Source: Nitrospina sp052156635
GTDB taxonomy: Bacteria; Nitrospinota; Nitrospinia; Nitrospinales; Nitrospinaceae
Reading direction: 5' to 3'
Length of the DNA: 64,000 nt
Assembly: GCF_052156635.1 (NCBI RefSeq)
Contig: NZ_JBQKUO010000002.1
Span: forward strand, 372,001-436,000
The stretch's first letter is position 1. Each line of letters starts with the position of its first letter. Positions 23,672 through 32,252 of the stretch are shown piece after piece. The notes under the pieces were generated by a model. The model was not told the origin of the DNA, did not search any database, and saw only the letters and a list, made by a program, of their open reading frames with translations. The translations under genes were made by a program, and so were the position numbers.

Positions 23672-25762
23672 ATGAAGCCGTACAGTCCTGAAAACATCCG
23701 CAATGTTGGATTCATCGGGCATGGAGGGGCAGGAAAGACTTCCATCCTTGAAAGCATTCTTTATCTCACCGGCGTTTCCGACAGGCTGGGCAAGGTCGGC
23801 GACAATTCCTCGGTCATGGACTTCGATCCCGACGAAGTCAAACGCGGGCACTCCATCAGCGCCTCGCTTTCCTTCTGCGAATACCAGAAACACAAACTGA
23901 ACCTGCTGGACACCCCGGGTTCCAACAATTTTGTCACCGACACACCGGGTTGCATCCGCGTGGTCGACGGAGTGGTGGTGGTCCTTTCCGCCGAGGCGGG
24001 GGTGCAGTATTACACCGAAAAAACCTGGCAATGGGCGGACCAGCAGGGCCTCCAGAAAATCATCTTCATCAACAAAATGGACAGCGACAAAGCCAACCTC
24101 AAAGCCGCCCTGGATGGGGCCAAGAAAAAATTCAAGATCAATCCCATGCTCGTACAGGTCCCGGTCGGCTCGGGAGGTTCCTTTGAGGGTGTGGTGGATT
24201 TGATTGAAAACAAATATTACAAATACGAAAAAGGTGGCAAAGGGGTGGGCGAAGCCACGGAGGTGCCCGCGGAACTGGTGGACGAGGTGGAAACCAGCCG
24301 CGCGGAGCTGGTCGAGGTGGTGGCGGAGGCCGACGACGATCTCATCGAAACGTATTTGGAAAAGGGGGAGCTGTCGGACGAGGAATTTCACACCGGCCTG
24401 CAGGTGGGAATCCAGAAAGGGCAGCTTGTACCGGTACTCCTGGGAGCGGGGGCGATGGGTATCGGGACCGACCGCCTGCTGGATGCCATGCTCGAATACC
24501 TGCCTTCGCCGGACAAGCGTCCCCCGATGAAAGCCCTGGCCCTGAAAGACGACAAGGAAGTGGAAGTGAAACCCGATCCCGGGGGGCCCCTGGCGGCGCT
24601 GGTGTTCAAAACCATCGTCGACCCCTATGCTGGAAAATTGACCCTGTTCCGTGTGTATTCCGGGACCCTGAAGGGGGACAGCAGTGTGCACAATGCCACG
24701 CAGGGAAATTCGGAAAAATTGAGCCAGCTCCTGACCCTGCAGGGCAAGAAGCAGGTGCCGGTGACGGAGGTGCCCGCGGGGGACATTGCCGTGGTGGCCA
24801 AGCTGAAATCCACCACCACCAACGACACCCTCACCGTTGCCGACGCCGGTGTGAAGTTCGAGCCCATTGAGTTTCCCAAGCCGGTTCTGGCCCGGGCCAT
24901 GGTTCCCAAGACACGCGCCGATGAGGAGAAAATCAGCAATGCCCTGGCGCGGCTGGTGGAGGAGGACCCCGCTCTCAGTGTCGAGCGGGACCCGCAGACG
25001 CACCAGCTGCTGGTTTCAGGGCTGGGGCAGGAGCACCTGGATGTGGTCATTGAGCGCCTCAAGCGCCGTTTCAGCGTGGACGTGGACACGAAACCTCCCA
25101 AAGTGCCCTACCGGGAAACCATTCGCGGCAAAACAAAGGTGCAGGGCAAACACAAGAAACAAAGCGGCGGCCGGGGCCAGTTCGGTGACTGCTGGCTGGA
25201 GATCATGCCTTTGCCGCGGGGGCGCGGATTCGAATTCGAAAACAAAATCGTCGGCGGCGCCATCCCGAAAACTTATATCCCGGCCGTGGAAAAGGGAGTG
25301 CAGGAGGCGATGGAGCACGGTACGGTGGCCAGTTATCCCATGGTAGATGTGAAGGTCGTCCTCTACGATGGGTCCTACCATGATGTTGACTCGTCGGAAA
25401 TGGCATTTAAAATTGCCGGGTCGATCGGTTTCAAAAAAGGCGTCAAGGATTGCAAACCGATCCTGTTGGAACCCATCATGACCATGGAAGTCAATGTTCC
25501 CAGTGAGTGCGTGGGTGATGTGATGGGGGACCTCAATTCCAAACGCGGAAAAATTCTGGGTGTGGATGCGAGCGACGAAGATCAGACAATTCGCGCACAC
25601 TTGCCGATGGCGTCCATCCTCAACTATGCCCCGGAATTGCGAGCGCTGACAGGGGGCCGCGGGGTGTTTGTGATGGAGTTTGATCATTATGACGTGGTAC
25701 CGGAACACCTGACCGCCAAGATCGTGGAAGAAACCCGGGCGGAAGCGGAAGCTTCCCATTGA
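23672..25762 (+). CDS. Elongation factor G-like GTPase (EF-G2-type paralogue)
   Basis: A 696-residue protein with all five EF-G domains. The G domain has the P-loop GHGGAGKTS and NKMDSDK, and domain IV has the segment GGRGQFGDCWLEI. It departs from standard EF-G: switch I reads FDPDEVKRGHSIS, and the DTPGH motif reads DTPGSNNF, so the catalytic His is replaced by Ser. Such changes mark the EF-G2 paralogue group, whose role in translation is poorly defined. No rpsL, rpsG or tuf is adjacent, so it is unlikely to be the housekeeping fusA. ATG 23672 was chosen for the strong AGGGGGGAG just before it. Confidence 0.85.
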   Translation: MKPYSPENIRNVGFIGHGGAGKTSILESILYLTGVSDRLGKVGDNSSVMDFDPDEVKRGHSISASLSFCEYQKHKLNLLDTPGSNNFVTDTPGCIRVVDGVVVVLSAEAGVQYYTEKTWQWADQQGLQKIIFINKMDSDKANLKAALDGAKKKFKINPMLVQVPVGSGGSFEGVVDLIENKYYKYEKGGKGVGEATEVPAELVDEVETSRAELVEVVAEADDDLIETYLEKGELSDEEFHTGLQVGIQKGQLVPVLLGAGAMGIGTDRLLDAMLEYLPSPDKRPPMKALALKDDKEVEVKPDPGGPLAALVFKTIVDPYAGKLTLFRVYSGTLKGDSSVHNATQGNSEKLSQLLTLQGKKQVPVTEVPAGDIAVVAKLKSTTTNDTLTVADAGVKFEPIEFPKPVLARAMVPKTRADEEKISNALARLVEEDPALSVERDPQTHQLLVSGLGQEHLDVVIERLKRRFSVDVDTKPPKVPYRETIRGKTKVQGKHKKQSGGRGQFGDCWLEIMPLPRGRGFEFENKIVGGAIPKTYIPAVEKGVQEAMEHGTVASYPMVDVKVVLYDGSYHDVDSSEMAFKIAGSIGFKKGVKDCKPILLEPIMTMEVNVPSECVGDVMGDLNSKRGKILGVDASDEDQTIRAHLPMASILNYAPELRALTGGRGVFVMEFDHYDVVPEHLTAKIVEETRAEAEASH

Positions 25763-25790
25763 TGTTCAACTGAATCATACCGAGGCCCCT

Positions 25791-26117
25791 TTGCCCAACT
25801 CGCCCGAAATTGGAACCGTGGTCAAGGCCGACCTGGTCGAAAAGGTTTATGACAAGGTCGGCTTCACCCGTAAAGAGGCCGCTCAGGCGGTCGAGGTGGT
25901 GTTCGAAGAAATCAAAAACGCGTTGGTCCGTGGTGAGGACGTCCGCATTGTTGGTTTTGCCAGTTTCAACCTGCGCGACAAGAAAGCCCGCAAAGCGAGA
26001 AACCCCAGCACCGGAGAGCCCATCGTCATTCAACCCCGGCGGGTCCTTTCTTTCAAGCCCAGCAAACAATTGTTGCAGTCCACCAACCGTGAATCTGATG
26101 AGTCTAAAACTTCCTGA
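25791..26117 (+). CDS. ihfA: Integration host factor alpha-type DNA-bending protein
   Basis: A 108-residue HU/IHF family protein with the alpha-subunit character: VVKADLVEKVYDKVGFTRKE, then GFASFNLRDKKARKARNPST, the beta arm with its intercalating Pro (NPSTGEPIVIQPRRV), and FKPSKQL. The start is TTG 25791, supported by GAGG about five bases upstream. The short polar C-terminal extension overlaps the MerR-type gene by 20 bases. The ihfA-MerR pair is common in other bacteria. IHF works as a heterodimer; the beta gene is not in the window. Confidence 0.88.
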   Translation: MPNSPEIGTVVKADLVEKVYDKVGFTRKEAAQAVEVVFEEIKNALVRGEDVRIVGFASFNLRDKKARKARNPSTGEPIVIQPRRVLSFKPSKQLLQSTNRESDESKTS

Positions 26118-26454
26118 TAAACTTTTTTTCAAGATAGGCGAGGTTGCAGAAATCGCCGGTGTCGAACAGCACGTTCTGCGCTATTGGGAAGACGAGTTCG
26201 AAGAATTGAAACCGGATAAAAACCGTTCCGGCCAGCGCCTGTACCAGAAAAAAGATATTGAGCGCATCCTCGAAATCAAACAGCTCCTCTACCATGACAA
26301 GTACACCATTGCGGGGGCGAAACAGCGGCTCAAGCAGCGTCGTAAGGGGGCTTCCCAACTCGACTTCGGGTTCGACCGGAGTGCATTCGTCGATCTCAAG
26401 AACCGAATTCAGCAAGAGCTGGAATCCCTTCTCGAAATACTTGAAAAAAAATAA
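26098..26454 (+). CDS. MerR family transcriptional regulator
   Basis: A 118-residue protein with an N-terminal winged helix-turn-helix (FFKIGEVAEIAGVEQHVLRY and WEDEFEELKPDKNRSGQRLY), the signature of the small MerR-type regulators that follow ihfA in many genomes. The remainder is a helix (about 80-118) suited to dimerisation. No metal-binding cysteines are present, so it is not a metal sensor of the classic type. ATG 26098 lies inside the 3' end of ihfA, pointing to translational coupling. Confidence 0.85.
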   Translation: MSLKLPDKLFFKIGEVAEIAGVEQHVLRYWEDEFEELKPDKNRSGQRLYQKKDIERILEIKQLLYHDKYTIAGAKQRLKQRRKGASQLDFGFDRSAFVDLKNRIQQELESLLEILEKK

Positions 26455-28600
26455 ACATTCCGCGGTTGGATGGGTCCACAGTGAATTTTGGATCGCGGCC
26501 GTAAACTTTTCCCTTCCCGCCTCCAGCCTGATTGTTCCGGGAGCCGGCTTTGCTTTTGCCACGATGCTGTGCCTTGCTTCCCTGGGATGGGGGCAGGAGG
26601 CACCGGAGAAATCTTCCGAAACGGTGGTTCTCCAACCGCTTGAAGTCACTGCCACGCGTACGAAAAAATCCCCCGACGACATCCCCAACAGCCTGCACCT
26701 GATCGATCGTGGTGCCTGGCAAAATCATTCACCCGGCGCCACTTTGGAGGAGTTTGGGGTGGGCGCTCCCGGTGTGTTCTTCCAGAACCGATTCAACTTT
26801 GCCCAGGATTTGCGCATCGCCATCCGGGGTTTCGGTGCACGGTCGCCGTTCGGCGTTCGCGGAATCCAGGTTCGTGTGGACGGAATCCCGCAGACCCTTC
26901 CCGACGGGCAGACCCAGTTGGATTCCATCGACACATCCCTCATCCAGAGAATGGAGATTCTTCGGGGACCTTCGGCTTCCCTGTTCGGCAATGCCTCCGG
27001 CGGCATGATTTCCATGACCACACGCGAACCCCAATCGCACGGACTGGAACTGGCCCCGCGCCAGGTATTCGGTTCATTCGGGTACTCCAAAACAGAGATG
27101 TGGGCAGGCAAGCGGGAAGGAGATTTTGATTACGGGATGTTCGCATCGCGGCTGGGCCAGACCGGCTGGCGCCGTCACAGCCGGGTGGAAAACCTGTTTG
27201 CCCAGCTAAAGGTCAACCTGTATGGAGGGGCGGATTCGGACTGGATGGTGCTTTTCCGCAAGTTTTACTCGCCGCTCACAGAAGACCCTGGCGGGTTGAC
27301 CCTTCAGCAGTCCGAGACCAATCCCCGCCAGGGGGCTCCGCGAAACTTGTTGTTCAACGCCGGAGAGGAGGTGGACCAGGAACAACTGGCCGTGCGCTAC
27401 CGCAAATTGCCCACAGCGCAGGACGAATGGACCGTCACCGCACATCTGCTTCGCCGCGATTTTGAAAACCGACTCCCATTCACCTCCGGGGGCCGTGTGC
27501 AGTTCGACCGCTGGGTGGGTGGATTGGCCGTGCAATGGCAAAACGACCGAAAGGTTGCGGACCGGGCCAACCGCTTTCTGGCCGGGTTTGATTACGGCAT
27601 CCAGAACGATGACCGCCAGCGTTTTGACAACAACAACGGCCGGCAAGGGGCGCTGACCTTCGACCAGGTTGAGCGCGTGCAGAGCGTCGGACCGTTTTTC
27701 CGCAATGAATGGAAGATGTCGAAGAAATGGGACATCGTATTGGGCGGGCGCTGGGACTGGTTGCACTACCGTGTGGACGATGCGTTTGGAGGCGACGGCG
27801 ACCAGTCCGGTTCCCAGACCCTGTCGCAGGGGAGTGGGACTGTGGGTGTGGTGTATCACTTGGCGGACCGGCACCAGGTGTACGCCAATGTGGCTTCCGT
27901 GTTTGAAGCGCCGACCACCACGGAACTCATCAACAATCCGTCCGGTGCAGGTGGTTTCAATCCCGATCTCCAGTCGCAGACCTCACTCAGCCAGGAGGTG
28001 GGTCTGCGCGGCAAGCCCGCGGACTGGGAGTATGAGGTGGCGGTGTTTTACATCCGTTCGTGGGACGAGATCACACCATTCGAACTCCCCGCGTTTCCAG
28101 GGCGAACCTTCTTCCGGAACGCCGGGAAGTCACGGCGCCTGGGCCTGGAGACGCGGTTGGCGACGCCGATGTGGCACGGTCTTCAGGCGGAGGCGGCTTA
28201 TACATATTCGGATTTCGAGTTTGAGGAGTTCGTGGCCAACAACGTCAGTCTGGAGGGCAAGACCTTTCCGGGCGTCCCCGTCCACCACTGGGAAGGGCGG
28301 GTCAGTTATACTCATCCATCCGGAACCTTCGGTCAGGTCCGGGTGCAAAGGGTCGGACGGGTTTTCGCCGACAACGAAAACACCGCTTCGAACGCCGGTT
28401 ACAGCCTGGGCCAACTGTTACTGGGCTGGGAAGGAAAGTGGGAGTGTGTTGAGGCCTCCCTGTTTGCCGGGGTCAATAATCTGTTCGACGACCGCTACAA
28501 TGCCAATGTCCGCATCAATGCCGCCTTCGGCCGATTTTTCGAACCCGGTCCCCCGATCAACGTGTTTGGCGGCCTGCGACTCCGTATTCTCCCCTTTTAA
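26441..28600 (+). CDS. TonB-dependent outer-membrane receptor
   Basis: About 720 residues with a plug domain and a 22-strand-type barrel. The plug starts at LEVTATRTKKSPDDIPNS and contains DLRIAIRGFGARSPFGVRGI, VRVDGIPQTLPDGQTQ and EILRGPSASLFGNASGGMIS. The barrel ends on an aromatic residue (LRLRILPF), as outer-membrane proteins do. It resembles iron-complex receptors (FecA/PfeA class), but the ligand is unknown. The start is unclear: TTG 26441, overlapping the MerR gene by 14 bases, gives a basic N-terminus and a long signal sequence ending near GWGQEA. ATG 26564 leaves too short a signal. No TonB-ExbBD genes are nearby. Confidence 0.8.
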   Translation: MKKNKHSAVGWVHSEFWIAAVNFSLPASSLIVPGAGFAFATMLCLASLGWGQEAPEKSSETVVLQPLEVTATRTKKSPDDIPNSLHLIDRGAWQNHSPGATLEEFGVGAPGVFFQNRFNFAQDLRIAIRGFGARSPFGVRGIQVRVDGIPQTLPDGQTQLDSIDTSLIQRMEILRGPSASLFGNASGGMISMTTREPQSHGLELAPRQVFGSFGYSKTEMWAGKREGDFDYGMFASRLGQTGWRRHSRVENLFAQLKVNLYGGADSDWMVLFRKFYSPLTEDPGGLTLQQSETNPRQGAPRNLLFNAGEEVDQEQLAVRYRKLPTAQDEWTVTAHLLRRDFENRLPFTSGGRVQFDRWVGGLAVQWQNDRKVADRANRFLAGFDYGIQNDDRQRFDNNNGRQGALTFDQVERVQSVGPFFRNEWKMSKKWDIVLGGRWDWLHYRVDDAFGGDGDQSGSQTLSQGSGTVGVVYHLADRHQVYANVASVFEAPTTTELINNPSGAGGFNPDLQSQTSLSQEVGLRGKPADWEYEVAVFYIRSWDEITPFELPAFPGRTFFRNAGKSRRLGLETRLATPMWHGLQAEAAYTYSDFEFEEFVANNVSLEGKTFPGVPVHHWEGRVSYTHPSGTFGQVRVQRVGRVFADNENTASNAGYSLGQLLLGWEGKWECVEASLFAGVNNLFDDRYNANVRINAAFGRFFEPGPPINVFGGLRLRILPF

Positions 28601-28654
28601 AAGGCATTTCAAATCTGCTTGTATTGCCGATCCTGCCTCAGGTAAACTGAGTGC

Positions 28655-30289
28655 ATGAGATGCCTTCCTCCCACCGGGACAATCAAATTGCTGGCGGCGT
28701 TTCTGTTCTCCTGCCTCCTCACACTCCCCGTCTGGGCCAGCCACTTGGGTTCGGAGGAGGACGAACCAACCCGCAAACGACCCCTCTACGAATACAAAGG
28801 CGATTACCGCGGCGAGATCAATGAGCTGAAGGAAAAGTTCCAGTCCGCCTTTGGGTATGTGCTGATGGACCTGGACCGTGGCTGGACGTCGGATGAAATT
28901 CGCAAACTTCATGAAGCCTTTGATCTGCTGCCGGATATTTTTCACCGGATTCCCGGTCTGAAGGGTTTTTACCGTGCCAATCAACTGCAGGCCGGAAAGC
29001 AGGCGATGGTTCCGGGAGAGGTGTTTGCCGCCACGTTTCCTCCCTTGACCACCATTTACCGTCAGGCCGCCAAACATCACCTGGTGATGGTTGCGGACGA
29101 ACAGCCGCGGATCGAGTTTTATAACGACCTGTTTTATCTGGACAAGAAAGTGTTTCAAAACATTGTCCATCATGAAATGGGGCATATCTTCGATCTTTTT
29201 CACGAATTTCCCAGCCTTCAGCCTGACTGGCTGACGCTTGCGGGATTCCGCATCCACAACATGCCCGCACTGGATGCCGAACCGGGAAGCGATTTCATTT
29301 ATACTCTGCTGAACAATCCGGACACCATGCGATACGCGCCGGTGTCTGACCTCCAGCATCCCATCCACTCCCGCGAAAACGCGATGGAGGATTTTGCCAA
29401 TTCCGTGGCCGGGTATATCCATTACCCGTATTTTCGTTACACCAATCCCGAGCGTTACCGTTTCATGAAGGAAAAGGTATTTCTTGGTAAGGAATATTTT
29501 GTGGAACGTCCAGGTTCCTATGCAGAATTAATTGAAGGGGATTTTAAACAGGCTGTTGGTAAGGAAGACTGGCAGGGGGTATTGGATATTCTTCAGGAAG
29601 CGGCGCGGACCATCCACCCTGAAGCGGATCAAAAATTAATGCAAGTTTTGAAAAAAGCGATGGAAACACCGCGTCCTCGCGACATCGATCACAAACTGGC
29701 GGCAGCTAGTTGTTTCCTTCAATCGCCCGATGCCCTGCTTCTTCGACAGGAAATGTGGGCCGATCAGCGCATCGATACGGAAACCATCCTCAAGTTTCCA
29801 CGTTGCGGCGGCATGCAGAAAAAAATATTCCAGGAGCAACTGTCCAAAACGCCTGTGATGAACCTCTACTTTTACCTGGAGGACAAGGAAGCCTGGATTC
29901 AGTTTCTGGATCCGACTCTTTTTGTGGCGCAGGCGCGGGGATTTCAGACCTCATACAAATGGAGGCTGTTACTCGCCCAGGGACGCCAATGGCGGCTTGC
30001 GGCAAGCGGTGAGACGGGTTACATGTCGGATCCCGACGGTTCGGTACGGGTCAGCCTGAATAAATCGACCTTGCGCGGTCCGGACTTTCAGTTTCCCACC
30101 GAGCGGATGGCGCGGATTGAAGTGTGGGCCGAACGCAAGCATCCACAGTTTCCGAAGGTATTTTCATCCGAGGTGAATACCATCCAGGTAGTGGCAAAAC
30201 CCTGGTTCGAGTATTTCGGTCCCACCCCGCCCAGTACCCATGTGGTCTATCCACCCCTTGTGGGCAAGTATGTGGAGCCGGTCAGGTGA
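28655..30289 (+). CDS. Secreted putative zinc metallopeptidase, family not recognised
   Basis: A 544-residue protein with a clear signal peptide (LLAAFLFSCLLTLPVWAS). A gluzincin-like zinc site is visible: HHEMGHIFDLF gives His173, Glu174 and His177, and ENAMEDFANSVAGY about 70 residues later could supply the third ligand. The N-terminal part (EINELKEKFQSAFGYVLMDL, GWTSDEIRKLHEAFDLLP) resembles the region before HExxH in lethal-factor-like peptidases. The C-terminal 250 residues are unassigned and may be a beta-rich domain. It follows the TonB receptor by 54 bases and converges on the DUF1566 gene, overlapping it by eight bases. Confidence 0.7.
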   Translation: MRCLPPTGTIKLLAAFLFSCLLTLPVWASHLGSEEDEPTRKRPLYEYKGDYRGEINELKEKFQSAFGYVLMDLDRGWTSDEIRKLHEAFDLLPDIFHRIPGLKGFYRANQLQAGKQAMVPGEVFAATFPPLTTIYRQAAKHHLVMVADEQPRIEFYNDLFYLDKKVFQNIVHHEMGHIFDLFHEFPSLQPDWLTLAGFRIHNMPALDAEPGSDFIYTLLNNPDTMRYAPVSDLQHPIHSRENAMEDFANSVAGYIHYPYFRYTNPERYRFMKEKVFLGKEYFVERPGSYAELIEGDFKQAVGKEDWQGVLDILQEAARTIHPEADQKLMQVLKKAMETPRPRDIDHKLAAASCFLQSPDALLLRQEMWADQRIDTETILKFPRCGGMQKKIFQEQLSKTPVMNLYFYLEDKEAWIQFLDPTLFVAQARGFQTSYKWRLLLAQGRQWRLAASGETGYMSDPDGSVRVSLNKSTLRGPDFQFPTERMARIEVWAERKHPQFPKVFSSEVNTIQVVAKPWFEYFGPTPPSTHVVYPPLVGKYVEPVR

Positions 30290-30704
30290 GGTTCCTGCAC
30301 AGCCGAACAGCCATGTTCAGGTTGGCATATTGCGACGGCCATACCTTCACCCCATCCTCGTACTGAACAACCAGCGCGGCTGATTCCTTTACGTCTTCCG
30401 TCCATGTGACTCCCGCGGACCCGGGTTCGAAAACGGAGTCCAGGTAAATGTCATCGCCGTACTTGTCTTTGTTTGTTTTATTCAATTCCAGCAGGCTGAA
30501 GGCCTCGTCTTCGTACGGAAACCTCCAGTCATCGAAGCCACCGAAATTTTCAAGATTCACGATTTGCATGTATTCGTGGCCGCGAAACCAGTTCTGCCAC
30601 TTTTTCGTGTCCTGAAACGAATCGGTTTTTTTCCACATCAGCTGAAGTTTGTGGTCGGTGATGGTACCGTTTCCATTGTCAACGAAGCGAGCCTGCTCGG
30701 TCAT
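30282..30704 (-). CDS. DUF1566 (Lcl C-terminal domain) protein
   Basis: A 140-residue protein that is almost entirely one DUF1566 domain. The opening RFVDNGNGTITDHKLQLMW and the later NFGGFDDWRFPYEDE and MAVRLCRN are the diagnostic phrases. Such domains have a C-type-lectin-like fold and are usually secreted, but no signal peptide is present here. Function is unknown. It lies 26 bases downstream of the aldehyde dehydrogenase gene on the same strand and probably shares its transcript. Confidence 0.8.
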   Translation of the reverse strand: MTEQARFVDNGNGTITDHKLQLMWKKTDSFQDTKKWQNWFRGHEYMQIVNLENFGGFDDWRFPYEDEAFSLLELNKTNKDKYGDDIYLDSVFEPGSAGVTWTEDVKESAALVVQYEDGVKVWPSQYANLNMAVRLCRNLT

Positions 30705-30730
30705 GTTTTTGCTACTTTCAATAGTTGGAA

Positions 30731-32158
30731 TTAAAGGTATTTGTTCATCACCAGGAGTTTGATTTCCGTCATTTCCTCGATGGTGTACTTGATGCCTTCC
30801 CTCCCGAAACCCGAATCTTTCACGCCGCCATAGGGCATGTTGTCAACGCGGAAGGTGGGCACGTCGTTGAGCACGACTCCTCCGACATGGAGTTGATTGA
30901 AGGCCCGCATGGAGTGCTCCAGATGATTGGTGAATACCCCCGCCTGCAAACCAAAATCCGAATCATTGATGGTATCGAGGGCTTCCTGAAAGTCCCTGTA
31001 GGGCTCGACCACAAGAAGGGGGCCAAAGGCCTCTTCGCAAACGACCTTCTTGTCGCGCTTGACATTGGTGAGAATGGTCGGATCAAAGAAGGCGCCATCG
31101 CGTTTGCCACCGGTGACCAGTTTTGCTCCGTCATCCAATGCCTCTTTCACCCAGGATTCGATGCGCTCGGAGTTGCCGGTATCGATCATGGGGCCGAAAG
31201 TGGTGGATTCGTCCAGCGGGTCGCCTTTTTTCAGTTTGTGGGTTTCGGCAGTCAGTTTGTCGATAAAGGAGTCGAACACAGATTCATGGACGTAGGTGCG
31301 TTGAACCGAAATGCATACCTGTCCTGAAAACGAGAAGGCGCCGAAGCAGACCCGTCTGGCTGCGAAATCGAGATCGGCATCCGGTTCAACAATAACCCCT
31401 GCGTTTCCGCCCAGCTCCAGAATGACGCGCTTTTTGCCCGCACGCTTTTTGATGTCCCAGCCAATGGGAGGACTCCCGGTGAAGGACACGAGTTGCAGGC
31501 GCGGATCTTCAACCAGCGCGGTGGCGTCCCGGCTTTTGCACGGGACCACACTGAATACACCTTCCGGCGCATCGCTTTCGAGAATCACTTCACCCAGCAA
31601 CAGGGCTGTGAGCGGGGTGGACGACGCTGGTTTCAGTACAATGGGATTGCCCACCGCCAGTGCCGGGGCCACTTTGTGCGACACCAGGTTGAGAGGGAAA
31701 TTGAAAGGCGATATACCGGAGATGGCTCCCAGGGGAAAACGCCGGGTGAGCCCGGTTTTGTCTTTCGCGGCCTCGGTGACATCCAGGTTCAGCACTTCGC
31801 CGTGAATCCGAGTCGCCTCTTCCGCTGCAATACGAAAAGTGGAGATGGAACGGTCTACTTCGGCGCGGGAGTAAATCAGCGGTTTTCCGGACTCCATCGC
31901 AAGGGTCCGGGAAAATTCTTCTTTGCGTTTTTCGATTCCTTCCGCAACCTGATTGCAGATGTCCCTGCGCATGTAGGACGGGAGATTGCGTGTGGTCTGG
32001 AAGGTTTCAACCGCAAGCCCGATAGCCCGATCGATTTCCTGGGGTGTGGCCAGCGAAACATCGGCAATGACTTCCTGAGTATATGGATTGGTCACGGGAA
32101 CCGTTTCAACGGCCCCGGTCCATTTTTTACCTATTAAAAAATCATGTTTTTTGGTCAT
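30731..32158 (-). CDS. NAD(P)-dependent aldehyde dehydrogenase
   Basis: A 475-residue aldehyde dehydrogenase with all catalytic residues: Asn153 (SPFNFPLN), Glu248 (ILELGGNAGV) and nucleophile Cys282 (FSGQVCISVQR), plus the cofactor motif FTGSPPIGWDI. It oxidises an aldehyde to a carboxylate in the cytoplasm. The sequence is nearest in feel to the lactaldehyde, succinate-semialdehyde and non-phosphorylating glyceraldehyde-phosphate groups, which cannot be separated by eye. It is transcribed leftward into the DUF1566 gene, with a 94-base gap to the sensor kinase gene. Confidence 0.88.
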   Translation of the reverse strand: MTKKHDFLIGKKWTGAVETVPVTNPYTQEVIADVSLATPQEIDRAIGLAVETFQTTRNLPSYMRRDICNQVAEGIEKRKEEFSRTLAMESGKPLIYSRAEVDRSISTFRIAAEEATRIHGEVLNLDVTEAAKDKTGLTRRFPLGAISGISPFNFPLNLVSHKVAPALAVGNPIVLKPASSTPLTALLLGEVILESDAPEGVFSVVPCKSRDATALVEDPRLQLVSFTGSPPIGWDIKKRAGKKRVILELGGNAGVIVEPDADLDFAARRVCFGAFSFSGQVCISVQRTYVHESVFDSFIDKLTAETHKLKKGDPLDESTTFGPMIDTGNSERIESWVKEALDDGAKLVTGGKRDGAFFDPTILTNVKRDKKVVCEEAFGPLLVVEPYRDFQEALDTINDSDFGLQAGVFTNHLEHSMRAFNQLHVGGVVLNDVPTFRVDNMPYGGVKDSGFGREGIKYTIEEMTEIKLLVMNKYL

Positions 32159-32252
32159 GGGTTTTCATCCTGATGATCAATGGCTATGATTCTATATTCT
32201 ATTAAAATTTCCGGGTTTTGGAAAGATGTGGAAATGGGCTGGGGAAACGGGC

